Shown here in pieces: positions 10,484 to 21,677 of a stretch of 64,000 nt of DNA. The notes beneath the pieces were generated by a model. It worked only from the letters and a program-made list of their open reading frames with translations, was not told the DNA's origin and did no database searches. The stretch is from Buddleja alternifolia (taxonomy: Eukaryota; Streptophyta; Magnoliopsida; Lamiales; Scrophulariaceae). The position numbers were made by a program, and so were the translations under genes. Numbering within the stretch: the first letter of the stretch is position 1; each line of letters starts with the position of its first letter. The stretch spans positions 9,985,077-10,049,076 of the forward strand of contig CM033408.1 in NCBI GenBank assembly GCA_019426215.1, given 5' to 3'.

Positions 10484-10750
10484 TAGCAGCGGTTTTTTTG
10501 GGCCTATTACAGCGGTTTTGAACCGCTGCCATAGGTACCGCTACCATAGGTCAAAACCCTATGGCAGCGGTTCTGGAACCGCTGTCATAGGTCACCCTAT
10601 GACAGCGGTTCTATAGAAACCGCTGCAGTAAGGTGACCCTATGGCAGCGGTTTCGGCAGAACCGCTGTCATAGGGTCATTTATTTAAAAAAAAATAAAAA
10701 AATTGGACCCTATGGCAGCGGTTCCGGCTGAACCGCTGCCATAGGGTGGT
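10484..10750. repeat. CACTA left subterminal repeats (GCAGCGGTT)
   Basis: About eight copies of GCAGCGGTT or AACCGCTG in alternating orientation, with CTATGGCAGCGGTT / AACCGCTGTCATAGG pairs forming short hairpins. The matching array is at the other end of the element. Confidence 0.8.
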
Positions 10751-10796
10751 ATATTTATTTTTTTTTAATTTTATTTTATCGTTTATAATGTTACCA

Positions 10797-11078
10797 TGTC
10801 GGAATAACACGAAATTCACACGGTCATAGCGAAACGGCATTCTAAACAAAACGCAAGGCTTTGCCTTGCGCTCTCGTGATTTTAGCCATCCGAGATCGTT
10901 TAAGGCCTCAAATACGCGTTTTATTACATAAATACGTATTTTTGTAATAAAACACGTATTTGAGGCCTTAAATGATCTTGGATAGCTAAAATCACGAGAG
11001 CGCAAGACAAAGTCTTGCGTTTTGTTCAGAATGCCGTTTCTCTATGACCTTGTGAATTTCGTGTCATTCCAACACCGC
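10797..11078. repeat. Long palindrome, arms about 130 bp
   Basis: The left arm from ATGTCGGAATAACACGAAATTC through AACGCAAGGC to AATACGCGTTTTATTAC is mirrored by GTAATAAAACACGTATT through CTTGCGTTTTGTTC to GAATTTCGTGTCATTCC. A short AT loop lies around 10930-10945. Transcribed RNA would fold into a near-perfect hairpin. It may be a separate foldback element inside the CACTA. Confidence 0.8.
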
Positions 11079-11097
11079 AAAATTTCAACCGAGAAAT

Positions 11098-11590
11098 ATT
11101 TTCATAAATACACAAATATACGTACACCCACACATACACAAATATACATACACCCATCAACATATACACAAATATACATACACCCATCCACATATATACA
11201 TACACAAATATACACACACCCACACATACACAAATACACCCATTAACATATACACATATATGCATACACCCATGAACATATACACAAATATACATACACC
11301 CATCCACATATATACATACACAAATATACACACACCCACACATACACAAATACACCCATTAACATATACACATATATGCATACACCCATGAACATATACA
11401 CAAATATACATACACCCATCCACATATATACATACACAAATATTCATACACAAATATACATACACATACACCCACATATACACAAATATAAATACACCCA
11501 CACATACACAAATATACATACACCCACACATATATGCATACACCCACATATACATACATCTATATATACTCTATGTGTGTGTGTGTGTGT
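11098..11590. repeat. CA/TA-rich minisatellite
   Basis: Cryptic tandem array built from CACAAATATACATACACCCA-type units. A higher-order repeat of about 116 bp is visible, as the block starting at 11221 recurs at 11337. It ends in a (TG)n/(TA)n tract. Open frames across it are repeat artefacts. Confidence 0.85.
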
Positions 11591-11624
11591 ATATATTTAT
11601 CTAAAAAAAAATACCAAAACTAAA

Positions 11625-11815
11625 TGGAAGGCGGCGGCGGCGGAGGAGGGCGGCGTCGGCGTCGGCGGCGGCGGCGGCGGAGGCGGGCGGCGTCGGCGTC
11701 GGCGGCAGAGGCGGAGGTGGGCGTCGGCGGTGGTGGTGGTGGTGAGAGAGTTGAGAGAGAGAGAGAGAGAGAGTGAGAGAGTGAGAGTGAGAGTGAGAGA
11801 GAGGGGGGGCCGGTT
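11625..11815. repeat. GGC-rich and GA-rich low-complexity block
   Basis: GGCGGCGGCGG/GTCGGC repeats followed by GAGAGAGA tracts. Open in several frames because of composition; no protein motif. Confidence 0.7.
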
Positions 11816-11845
11816 TGAAATAAACCCGCCCAAATTTTGAACTTT

Positions 11846-12250
11846 TGGCAGCGGTTCGGGCAGAACCGCTGCCACAAAGTTCAAAAAATTTTTTTTTTTT
11901 TTTTTGACAACTTTTGGCAGCGGTTCGGGCAGAACCGCTGCCAAAAAGTTCACTTTTGGCAGCGGTTCCGCCGAACCGCTGCCACAAAGTGAACTTTGTG
12001 GCAGCGGTTCTGCCCGAACCGCTGCCAAAAGTGCACTTGTGGCAGCGGTTCCGCCCGAACCGCTGCCAAAAGTGAACTTTGTGGCAGCGGTTCCGCCCGA
12101 ACCGCTGCCAAAAGTCCAATTTTTTTTTTTTTTTTTTTTTTTTTACACCCCTATGACAGCGGTTCGGCTCGAACCGCTGTCATAGGTCCGAACCGAGTAC
12201 CCCCTATTACAGCAGTTTTCAAAACCGCTGCCATAGGTGCGCTGTAATAG
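11846..12250. repeat. CACTA right subterminal repeats (GCAGCGGTT)
   Basis: About ten GCAGCGGTTC / GAACCGCTGCCA motifs in head-to-head pairs separated by AAAGTTCA-like spacers and two poly-T tracts. Mirrors the left array of the same CACTA. Confidence 0.85.
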
Positions 12251-13534
12251 GACTTTTTTGTGGTAGTGTCATATGGTATTTATGATCTAGAGGTTCGTAA
12301 TAATACAATCATTTCATACTCGATTGGGATACGATTTGGGTCCGCGGGACTGGCTAGGTCTCACCCACATCCTTTGGTATCCTCCCATTGCCAGTTGAGA
12401 CAAACTTAGAGAGTGGCGCTATAAAAAGTAAGTGGGAAATCTTTATGTATTCGTTGTAAGGACATTTTGGTAATTTGTTATTAGATGAACGAATTAAATA
12501 AAAGGACGAATTGATTTAATTAGATTAAATGATTTAAGTATTTAATTAATTAGATTAATTTATTATTTGAGTTTAAAAGACTTGATTCATTCATTAACTA
12601 TATATTTAATTGGATTTAAACTAGATTAATTAATTAAAAGATGAACTAAGTTGACTGGACCAACTTAGAACATCTTGGTCCCCCACTAGGGCCCTAAGAG
12701 GCGCCTACTATGGGGTTAGGATTTAAGAAATTATTTAATCCTCAAACTCCTAGGTTAAGGGATCATTCTATCATCTGCCTAACACGTATAGAAAAGATAA
12801 CCCCTCCTCTTCTTCTCTACCTAGCCGTCTATAACAAGGAGAGAGGAATCCGGAGATTTTCAAGCTTACTTCCGTGAAGATTTAGAGACAGGAGTCCCAG
12901 GGATTGCTGTTGTAGATTGGAGATCAAGAATCGAATCACACTTCAAGCAAGGTAATTAGATTTTATAATTAAGTTCTTGAAATCTAAAATCATCAAAAAC
13001 CATAAAGTGATTCGACTTTAGGAATCGGACATGTTTTATTTTTTGCTACATTCCAATATAGGATTCCTAACAATAAAATTCACAACATTGTTGAAAATTT
13101 TGATTGAGTAAATTGTGCTTGAGCACTATTTTGGCTAGAAGTTTAAGTGAATTCTGTGGGTGGAAAGCAGAATGTCTTTATTTAAAATGTTGGCTAGAAA
13201 TTTTTTCTTATTAACTGATAATTAATTTATTTCACAATTTCCATTAAGAGTAATTTTATTTGAAGTTACAACTTATGTTTTTTTTAATTGTTTAAAGCTT
13301 TAATGTTTTTAATTAATTTTTGATAATGTTCTTAATATTTTTATAACTATACTCACATTTATCTTAATACTAATTATTCTATTTGTTAATGAACAATTAA
13401 TTTTAGATTTAATAAAAAATTCCTGCTAAACTATTCTCACTATCACATATACCTCCTTTAAACTTTAAAAGGTACCAAAATAGTGTCTCATAAAAATTCA
13501 TGTGTTATGTCAAATGCTCCAATCCAAGCACAAC

Positions 13535-13732
13535 CTTACAATATTTAAGCACCAAATGAATTTACTTGTTTAATTCTTTTTTTTATTATTGAAATTATAA
13601 GATTTGTAGTAGAATGCAAATCATATAAATTTCTTACAATATTTAAGCACCAAATGAATTTACTTGTTTAATTCTTTTTTTTTATTATTGAAATTATAAG
13701 ATTTGTAGGAGAATGCAAATCATATAAATTTC
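13535..13732. repeat. 98-bp tandem duplication
   Basis: The unit starting CTTACAATATTTAAGCACC at 13535 is repeated head-to-tail from 13633 with only a T/G change and one extra T. Near-identity implies a recent local duplication. Confidence 0.85.
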
Positions 13733-13912
13733 ATTCAAGATTTAAACAGAATTTATTAATTGATAATATTAAATAACTTATAATTAGATACGATACGATT
13801 ATAAAAATACAAATTTTATAAATTTAAATCTACAATTTATTAGTTGATAATTTGTTAATTTTATTAATTTAAATTAAGAATTTTATTAATTTATAAGTTA
13901 TAAATTTAAAAA

Positions 13913-15035
13913 GGGATAATTACACTGGACATGCATGAGGTATTGTGAAATTACAAAAAATATCCCCTAATTCGATAAATTACATCTAACATCTATTCCG
14001 TTTCCGTCGTCTAACATTGAGCACCTTCCGTTAGGGTTCCGTCAAATTTTTAGATGAACTTCTGAAAATACCCCTGACTTTTTCTGGACCAAAAGACCAA
14101 ACTTTTTTCGGATAAATATACCCTTTTGGTGTTATTTATAATATTTTATAAAAGTATGAGTGTCATATGTAACATTGTGTATGTAAAGTATATAAATAGT
14201 TATTTATAACTAAAAATTATTATCAACAAAATAAAAAAATTATAAATTATTAAAATTATAAAATAAAAATATTATGTGTAAGGTATCATTTTATTCTTTT
14301 AATTAAATTAATATATAATAGTTTAGGTTATATAATAGTTTATATAAATAAATTTAAAAATTGTATTTTAATTAACTAAAATTTTAAAATAAATTACTTA
14401 TTAATATATTAATTTATAAACAAATAAAAAAGTAAAGGAAAAAAAAAGAAAAGAAAAAGGTGGGGGTGGGTGTCGTCTTCTCCAACCACCCCACCCCCCA
14501 ACGCAGGACATACACACACACAACAGCACACACACACAAACAATAGTACACACACACAAAATCACACACAATCACACACACATTACACGCACACACACAC
14601 ACAATTACACGCACACACACTGTCACGAACACACACACACAATTACACACTCAGACACACACACACATACAATTACACACAACACAGTCACGCACACACA
14701 CTAACATACACAATTACACACACACATATTCACATTCTAAGATAAAATATACATATATACATATACATATATATATACATAAGTATTTTACTTTTAAGTT
14801 TATTCTTTTATTTTAAAATTGGTATTAGAAGTAAATATAGAGAGGGAAAGGGGCAATTTGGCAATTAAGCTTTTTTTTGAAATAATAATATTCAGTAAGG
14901 GCATTTAGGTCTTTTTTCACTTTCCATCCATTTTTATATCAATACATGAAAACCTTGGATGTTGATGTAATTTATTAAACTAGGGGATGTTTTTTGTAAT
15001 TAGGCAATACCTCGGGACCCTAGTGTAATTATCCC
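13913..15035. mobile_element. Mutator-like MITE, 1.1 kb
   Basis: The ends GGGATAATTACACTGGACAT and AGTGTAATTATCCC are part of inverted repeats of about 75 bp (GAGGTATTGTGAAATTAC / GTAATTAGGCAATACCTC; TATCCCCTAATTCGATAAATTAC / GTAATTTATTAAACTAGGGGA). A perfect 10-bp duplication AATTTAAAAA flanks it (13903-13912 and 15036-15045). It encloses a CA microsatellite and AT-rich filler. No protein is encoded. Confidence 0.88.
14505..14735. repeat. CA-rich microsatellite
   Basis: Runs of (CA)n interspersed with AATTACACA and CTCAGACACA. The open frames here give low-complexity Thr/His or Cys/Val peptides and are not genes. Confidence 0.9.
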
Positions 15036-15330
15036 AATTTAAAAATAACAAGATTTAAATCATTTGTTAGTTGACAAGATCTATTAAACAAGATTTAAAT
15101 CCTTATAATGATTCTTCATAATGTGTTAATAAATTAACAAATTACATTATTTAAATGATTTTTAAATTTTGAAGACTTAAATTTGAAAAAATTACTTAGA
15201 ACTAAAAGGAATCATTGGGTAAGTTAAATAGTGCTTTAAATATTGTAAGGTTCTATTTGGATGGGAGAATTTGGCATAAATCATGAATCTTCATGAGGGA
15301 CCATTTATTTAGGGGGTCTATGCGGCAGTA

Positions 15331-15709
15331 AGAACCCATTAATTTTTTCAACATCGAAATTAGTTTGAAATATATAATTTTAATATTTTCGATTTTTTAT
15401 TTTATTTTTCCCATTTAATCTTTACATATAAGTTTGGAGTATTTTTTACTTTTCCCCTCATTTGCCATCAAATTTGGGTACCATGTTGGCAATTTTCCAA
15501 ATTTGGGTGCCACGTAGACAACTTTCCGTTCACATATCAAAATCCCAAATTGATGAGTCACGTCTGCGCGTGATATTTTTTGATGGATTTTTATTATTCT
15601 GACGTAATTAATTTGTACTCAAATTGTCAAAATTCTTGAAGGAATGTACTCAAATTTTCAATCTATCATTTTTTTTGTTTGAAAAAAATGTACAGGTTTA
15701 TTAGTTTAC
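15331..15709. other. AT-rich spacer, no gene seen
   Basis: Non-coding sequence between the old TIR element and the Gypsy 5' LTR. Its last five bases (TTTAC) form the left target duplication of the Gypsy element. Confidence 0.5.
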
Positions 15710-16318
15710 TGATATGCCAAAATATTATTTAGAGCATCGTATCTCTATATTTGAATATGCCATGGGGTTGTGGGCATGTGCGTCTACGATCATACGAGGC
15801 AATGTTTACACAAAGGCCCTAGATATGGTAATATTTACATTACACTTCAAGATCCGTGTGTTTTTACTGATTCGGGTAGGGTCGACCCATAACCCCACCT
15901 TAAGATATTAGATCAAGACTGTCAACTAAGTACACGTGTAAGACATCTATTAAGAGATGTCCCGTCTGTCAATCACACTACAGTACAGGGTGGAAACTCT
16001 ATAGGTACCGCCATTTATTGGGTTTCATGGAAGGACAATCTGAGCAATAAATACTATGAGCTATACTTCATATTGTTTACGATAATCTGCAGACTAGAGA
16101 GTGTGATCTCATATTATAAATGAAAGATATTCTTAAACTATGAATCATCGATATTATAATTAAAATACATAAACTACGTTTAAACTTGATCCCTTTGAGG
16201 TATGTAGGCAGCTTGGTCATACCCAAGTGCAGTCTATATTCTTGAGAGTGCGTCATTTGGTTCGTGTCAGAGGTCATCTTGACTGAGATAGTGCGAGGTT
16301 TATATTTGACCTAAATTA
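15710..16318 (+). repeat. Gypsy 5' LTR
   Basis: Pairs with 45929-46504. It is 33 bp longer because the 3' copy lacks a stretch around TATAATTAAAATACATAAAC. Scattered substitutions between the two copies indicate an old insertion. Confidence 0.88.
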
Positions 16319-16320
16319 GT

Positions 16321-16338
16321 TGGCGCCGTCTATGGGAA
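16321..16338 (+). other. Gypsy primer-binding site
   Basis: TGGCGCCGTCTATGGGAA follows the 5' LTR by two bases. This is the tRNA-complementary site type common in plant Tat-lineage Gypsy elements. Confidence 0.75.
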
Positions 16339-16483
16339 ACTACTTGAAGATCGCTGAAGTTAATGGAAGGAGACAATCAGAAGGAGAAGCATGTTCGTAT
16401 TGAAGAATTCTCATCTAGTGTAAGGATCTTTTCACCATCGAGGGAAGTGGGAGATCCCAGTGAAGAAAGGATAGTACTGATGA

Positions 16484-17759
16484 GTGGATAAATTAATACA
16501 AAATCGGGTAGACGAGGCATTAAGCCGGATTATGGCATCGATGCCAGCAACTCCAAATATTCAGCAGGTGCCTATGATGCCACTAGCACCTAAGAGACTT
16601 TTTCAAGAGCTAGAGAGGATAACCCCAGAGCCTAAGAAGAAAGGTGAGACCGTGGTAGGGGCACAATCAGACGAAGAGCTGGATAGTAGGATGGATGCGT
16701 GTTCAGAGATTCATCGAGGAAAACAGCATATTCTGGAAGAGAGGGAGAAATTGGCCTTGTCGAAGGTGGAGATTGATGATATGTATAAGCTATTGGATAG
16801 GGTGAGTCATAGACCAAAGGTTCCTATACCAAGGTTTAGACCAGTTTCAGCCTTAATTGCCAGGAATTCTCCATTTTGTGAAAGTATTGTAACCGAGGAC
16901 CCCCGAGCTCGTTCAAGGCCCTGTTCTTGCCTACTTAAGATGAAATGTGTGCCCCGAGGTCACATTTGACAACATTTGAGCTCTTAATGTCATTGTACCA
17001 TCAGTCGAATGTAGTGAATACCAGAGTTTTTGTGACAACGTTGGTTGGGCGTGTACAACACTGGTTCACTAGCCAGCCCCCCGGTACGATAGTGTCGTAT
17101 GAGCAATTGGTTAGAAAATTTGAGAATCATTTCGCTGCAAACAAAAAAGCCAAGAAGCCTGTATCTTCTATGTTGGGGTTCAAGCAGGGTCATACGGAGA
17201 GTCTAAGGGAATTTATGCATCATTTTAATCAGGAGGATCTGGAGATACCTGGGTGATTAATGGCCTTGCAGTAACTTTTCTTTTGTTGGGCTTGTGAAAA
17301 GGCCCGTTGGTATTGGCTTTAGCTCGACGCACGCCGAAGGATCAAGAGGAGTTGATGCAGTTGGAGAAGTAGTGCATAAATGAGGAAAAAATGAATCTAT
17401 CAAAAGATTCTAAGGTTGTTCAGCCCATGAACGATCGAAAAGAATATAATAGTGATCCGCAGAAAAGGTCGAGGTTACGAAAGAACCATGAACGACCTCA
17501 TCGATACACAAAATACGAGCAATATACGCCGTCAAATGTGTCCAGAGGCAGAGTATTGATGGAAGTGCAACACTTGAATGTTATTCCATGGCCAAGAGCG
17601 CTAAAGGCAGAGCCAAAGAAGAACTTGAACAAATATTGTCAGTTTCACAAAGACAAGGGGCACAATACTGAAGATTGGTATCAATTAAAAGACGAGATTG
17701 AACGGTTGATAAAAGATGGAGTTTTGAACAATTTTATTGATTGCACTCTGGAGGAAGTA
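16484..17759 (+). pseudogene. Gypsy gag (degraded)
   Basis: Structural protein of the retrotransposon particle. Three reading segments are visible: an N-terminal part (16484-16969), the capsid-like retrotransposon gag domain (16945-17256, with HWFTSQPPGTIVSYEQL) and a C-terminal part (17391-17759) with the zinc-knuckle-like YCQFHKDKGHNTEDW and LKDEIERLIKDG typical of Tat gag proteins. A frameshift near 16950 and a stop at 17254-17256 break it. Copia-1 then interrupts the frame at 17765. The product would be non-functional. Confidence 0.8.
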
Positions 17760-17764
17760 AGAGC

Positions 17765-19536
17765 TGTTAGGATTATGCCATAGAGGATAGAATATATAGG
17801 GCATATATCTTGTATTGAACTTAAACTCTTCTTAAATAAAAGGCATTATTGAGTTTTCACTTAATTCTTATCTGCATCTATAAGTTGTGTAAAACGTTTT
17901 GTCCATGTTTTCAGTGCGATCCCTCTACTTCCTATGGGATAGGAAGATTGGCACTAGAGAGATCGATCTTGATTACTAAAATAAGTTCGCAAGTAATATG
18001 AAGTATTTAATGGACAAATAAAGACTTCGAATACTTGCACAATCTTAGCTCCGACATGGGAGTGCCTGTCTGGTATCATGGGATGATAGGAGATTAAGAT
18101 TGTAGACATGTCAGTGGAACTGATATGTTCGAACACGACTCCCATCGGTTCTGTCACATGGATTTTCACTCTGTGACTGTCAATGACGGAACTGATTGTG
18201 CGTAATAGGTATATGTGAACCTTTGACCTGAAGTATCAAGCTGAAGATGCACTTGTGACGTCAAGTCTTTCACTAGAGTAGTTAGACCCAATTCACCCTT
18301 TAGTGGGGTCAACCTCAAAATGCGGATTTGATGGGCAAGTGGTAATCTTAGCAGATATCTAATATGGGATTTGTTCTCTCATAAGTGAATGAGTTTGTAC
18401 CCTATGTAATTATAGATAAATAGAGATCAAAGTCTTTGGCCAAAGCAAACGAGACGATTGTGCTTGGCACTAAATCGATCTCAATGATCTCGTATTTATT
18501 ATGATTTATACATATGGTCAAGTCCAGTGAGTTTGACATAACCATGACTCTCACTTGATCGGGTAACGTGAACAAAGGGTTTATACATATACGGTATTTA
18601 CGATTGGAAGGTTTCGGAATGATCCTATCATTCGTTTTCGTTTGGGTTACAAAGTGGGTCACGTAACTGGCTAGGTGTTACCCACTTCCTTTGGTTTCCT
18701 CTCATTGCCAAACGAAACGAACCTAAAGAGTCGCGCTAAAGGATTGACAAAGAAAAATGAAGAAAATGAAATTTTTATTATTTCTTCTGGGAGTTTTAAT
18801 TTATTGGATAAATTAAATAATTAATTATTCATTAGATGAAATAATTAATTATAATGATAAGATTAATTATTAATTAATTTCCTTGTGAAATATATTAATG
18901 AATTAATTTATCTAATTAATTTGGTTATTTAATTAATTAATTTATTTATTGGATATAATAAATTATTAATTGAAATAAGAAATTAATTAAACAAAACAAA
19001 TCCCGGGACTAAATAAGGAGTCCAATTGGATGCCTATGAGGCCTCAAAGTGGCGTCTTTGAGAGGCCACATATTAGGGCTCTTTTGTTTTGACTTGTTCA
19101 ATAAGTTATGAGGTATATAAGGACTCTTTGACTTAGAACAAGTAAGAAGAAGAATACACAACTCTCATAAATCTCAAAAGAAAGAAAAATATTTCTCCCC
19201 TGCTCTATACCTAGCCGTCGACCATAGAGAAAGAAGAAAGGGGATTTTTTGTTTGTTGATCCATGCGTGACGATTTAGAGACGACGTATTTTTGTTATTC
19301 GGATCAAGTTCAAGTTTGAAGAATCAAACCAAAGGATTGAAGATTTGGAAGCTTCAATATTTCGAGTTTGGAGAAGAAGAAGTTTTTCTCCATCATCATA
19401 TTCATATTAACGAGTAAGTTTTATTCGTTATACGCTTTTAGATTCAATTATGCGAATTAGAGTACCAATTGGGTTTTCGTTTTAATTTTTGAAATTCCTT
19501 CTGCTGTGTTTATGCTTTTTTGAACGAAACCCAACA
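17765..19536 (+). repeat. Copia-1 5' LTR
   Basis: TG...CA-bounded repeat of 1772 bp, matching 25622-27405. Near its middle (18780-18990) is a run of AATTAATTA-type sequence shared with the other copy. It lacks the CTCAGATTCC insert present after GATTATGCC in the 3' copy. Confidence 0.93.
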
Positions 19537-19537
19537 G

Positions 19538-19550
19538 TGGTATCAGAGCC
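19538..19550 (+). other. Copia-1 primer-binding site
   Basis: TGGTATCAGAGCC, complementary to the 3' end of initiator methionine tRNA, one base after the LTR. Confidence 0.93.
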
Positions 19551-21677
19551 AATCTCTGATTTGCATATTTGATCTTGTTTACGTGATTTAAGAATTGCAT
19601 GTTATGTGTTTTTGAAGCATGTTTGTATGTTTTTCTTAAATCTGCGTTTTATGGTTTTTTGCCTAGTTTTTTAATTTTTAGTTATTGTAAATCTAGGGAT
19701 ATTTGATGATATTGAAAATCAAAAAATACCAAGGAAAAACCGGGCTCGAAAGCCCCGCACAGCTGCGCGGACTGTTTACCGCAGCCGGGCCGTTCGACCC
19801 AGCCCTGCCCAGTCAGGGCCCGTAGGGTCGTGACCGTGGCCCGTAGGGCCGTGACCGTGGCACGACGGGTCGTGGGTTTGGATACCCAATTCGTTGATCC
19901 GGGTCATGGATTCGGATCGTAAAACGAGCTATGTTTGGGTCGAAATTGTTTTTTGAATTTTGGGTGATTTTAATTAATTGGATGGATCAAAAGGATGATG
20001 ACCCGAATAATTTAAATCAAGCCCAATTGAAAATTATCCAATTTCGGTTTGTTAATTAGTTTGGACTTAATCTAATTAAATCTAAATGGGCCAATTAGAT
20101 TGGTGATTTGGGTGACTGTTGTTCTAATTAATTATTTTGAGCCCAATTAAATTGAATCCAAGTGGACCAAAAGGATGGTGACTTGGGTTTGATGAAATCG
20201 AGCCCAATGAGATTAATTGGAATATAATCTTTAATTAGAACTAATTAATTATTTTTTTTGGAGATTAATAATTGATTTATGGATTAAATATTATTATTTT
20301 TTCCTCGGCTTGGAAATTACTTCATTTTGAATAAGGAATATAAATTATTTTTCTTAGAGATTAATAATTAATTCTTTGATCAAATAAAAGTATTTCCAAT
20401 TTTTTATGGCTTTAAATCATAATAAAATAAAATATAGAATTTCATATTTTATGTGTTCATATTATTTTAATTAAAGGTAGATGCAATTAATTCTTAATTT
20501 CGTACATCTAAGTCATCTAGTTGGACTAGAATGATTTAATTGAAATAGTGAATATGTGAAATCATAAGAAATTTTATAAAGGACTTTTTAGTTGGACTAA
20601 AATTCTAATAATCAACATAAGTGATTTAATATTGCGAGCATGTATTAAATATGTGAGCATGTATTAATTGATGCGAGCATGTCTTATGTGATTAAAACAC
20701 TAATAATGGACTTAGGATTATATGTTTTACCTTTAATTTTATGGGTTATCAAATTTGAAACTATTTATTATATTCTTAGAAATAATGCATGAGTTGTTTT
20801 AGGAATCGGGATAAAATAGTTCAAAGTTGATAAAGTCAAAAGGCCCATGAATGTTTAATAGGTTTAATCTATGCCTTTTGTGATGACCCATTGGCTCGGA
20901 CCCTCTAGTAAAAGTCCATGATCAAGTGATGAATTTATTTATTCATTTATTTAAATTCTATGTTTATTTATATTGAAAGGCATGATTATTAGTAGTATTT
21001 TTATGCATGATCAATATAGAATAAAACGCTATATAAATTGAATAATGTGCAAAGTGAGACCAAAATCTTTGACGAATTAAATTCTCCCAAATAAATTATA
21101 CCGAGTTAGAAAAGGATATTTGACATCCTCACCCTCCACTAAGCTTTCTAAAATTAGAATTACTATAAATGAGTAATGCTTCCCAGTTATGGGGGTTATA
21201 CATTTAGAAATAATTTGAAATTTTATAAAGTTCATGCAAATGCCTTAATCGAAACATATTTCACCCCAGAAACCTGTTCGGTTGCAAGGTGAAATCCAAT
21301 GCTACATTATAGAAGTTACTGGGATAAACTCGGGTAGTTCACGAACCTAGAAATCGAATGGGTTGCGGTTTGGTGAACTATGGGGAAAAGTGTTGAAACA
21401 TTTATTGGATAAATTGATATTAGATATCACTTTAAATAATTAATGGGCCAGAAACCGGTTAGGTTGCAACCTATTTAATTAATTGAGGACCTCAATACCT
21501 GCTGTAGAATCGATGCCAGTGATGATTCCCGATTTTCACATGGGAGTGTGGGATTCGAAAAATGCAGTGGGGGCCAAGATAAATTTTAAGTCCTTAATTT
21601 TTCTTGGTTAAGTCAAAACAAGTAATCTAATAAATCTGATTTATTTCTGCAGTCATTTTCTCGTTTCTCTCTCAAAT
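19551..21677 (+). other. Copia-1 untranslated leader
   Basis: About 2.1 kb between the primer-binding site and gag with no long frame. It is AT-rich except for a GC-rich patch near 19740-19900. It resembles the leader of Copia-2 at 35005-36430 read on the other strand, for example the AGTTTTACTTGGGT / dry CTCCCACTGCAA-type blocks just before gag. Confidence 0.6.

Larger units (their letters stand above)
10463..12268. mobile_element. Non-autonomous CACTA element inside the solo LTR
   Basis: The ends are CACTACTACAGAAA... and ...TTTTTTGTGGTAGTG, flanked by the 3-bp duplication TCA (10460-10462 and 12269-12271). The interrupted LTR text (GGGCTTATACTCA then TATGGTATTTATGATC) rejoins exactly as in the Copia-2 LTRs. 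Both subterminal regions carry many GCAGCGGTT/AACCGCTGC motifs, different from the GAGACGG arrays of the other CACTA, so it is a separate family. The interior contains a long palindrome, a CA-rich minisatellite and a GGC/GA-rich stretch. No transposase frame is present. Confidence 0.9.
9637..13072 (+). mobile_element. Solo LTR of a Copia-2-like retrotransposon, split by a CACTA
   Basis: It begins TGTTAGGTGTGCCC and ends GGATTCCTAACA, the same ends as the Copia-2 LTRs in this window read in the opposite orientation. Internal blocks also match those LTRs: the AATAGATTGTATAGGGCA start, the TGATCACGTAAAAGGG region, the CTCTCACTTAATCGGGATAC block and the AGTGGCGCTATAA block. Perfect 5-bp duplications ATAAA flank it (9632-9636 and 13073-13077). 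There is no primer-binding site, internal region or second LTR, so it is a solo LTR left by LTR-LTR recombination. After the CACTA at 10463-12268 is removed its length is about 1.6 kb, like the Copia-2 LTRs. Confidence 0.88.
13445..15330. mobile_element. Old TIR element containing a younger MITE
   Basis: The segment ATTCATGTGTTATGTCAAATGCTCC...CAACCTTACAATATTTAAGCAC (about 13490-13555) has an inverted, diverged copy at about 15222-15310 (GTGCTTTAAATATTGTAAGGTT...GGGAGAATTTGGCATAAATCATGAAT). These are the two ends of one TIR element with imperfect inverted repeats of roughly 100 bp. The MITE at 13913-15035 sits inside it. Exact ends and target duplication were not resolved. No coding capacity. 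Confidence 0.45.

Noticed and set aside
10797..11078. Palindrome as a CRISPR or terminator
   Set aside because: A eukaryotic context and a single 130-bp palindrome inside a transposon; no repeat-spacer structure.
11022..12247. Many overlapping frames on both strands
   Set aside because: They follow minisatellite, GGC/GA tracts and CACTA subterminal repeats; no protein-like sequence.
14414..14745. Cys/Val- and Thr/His-rich frames
   Set aside because: Translation of a CA/TG microsatellite.
17954..18169. Antisense frames inside Copia LTRs (repeated at 25820-26035)
   Set aside because: Present in both LTR copies because the LTRs are identical, not because of coding.
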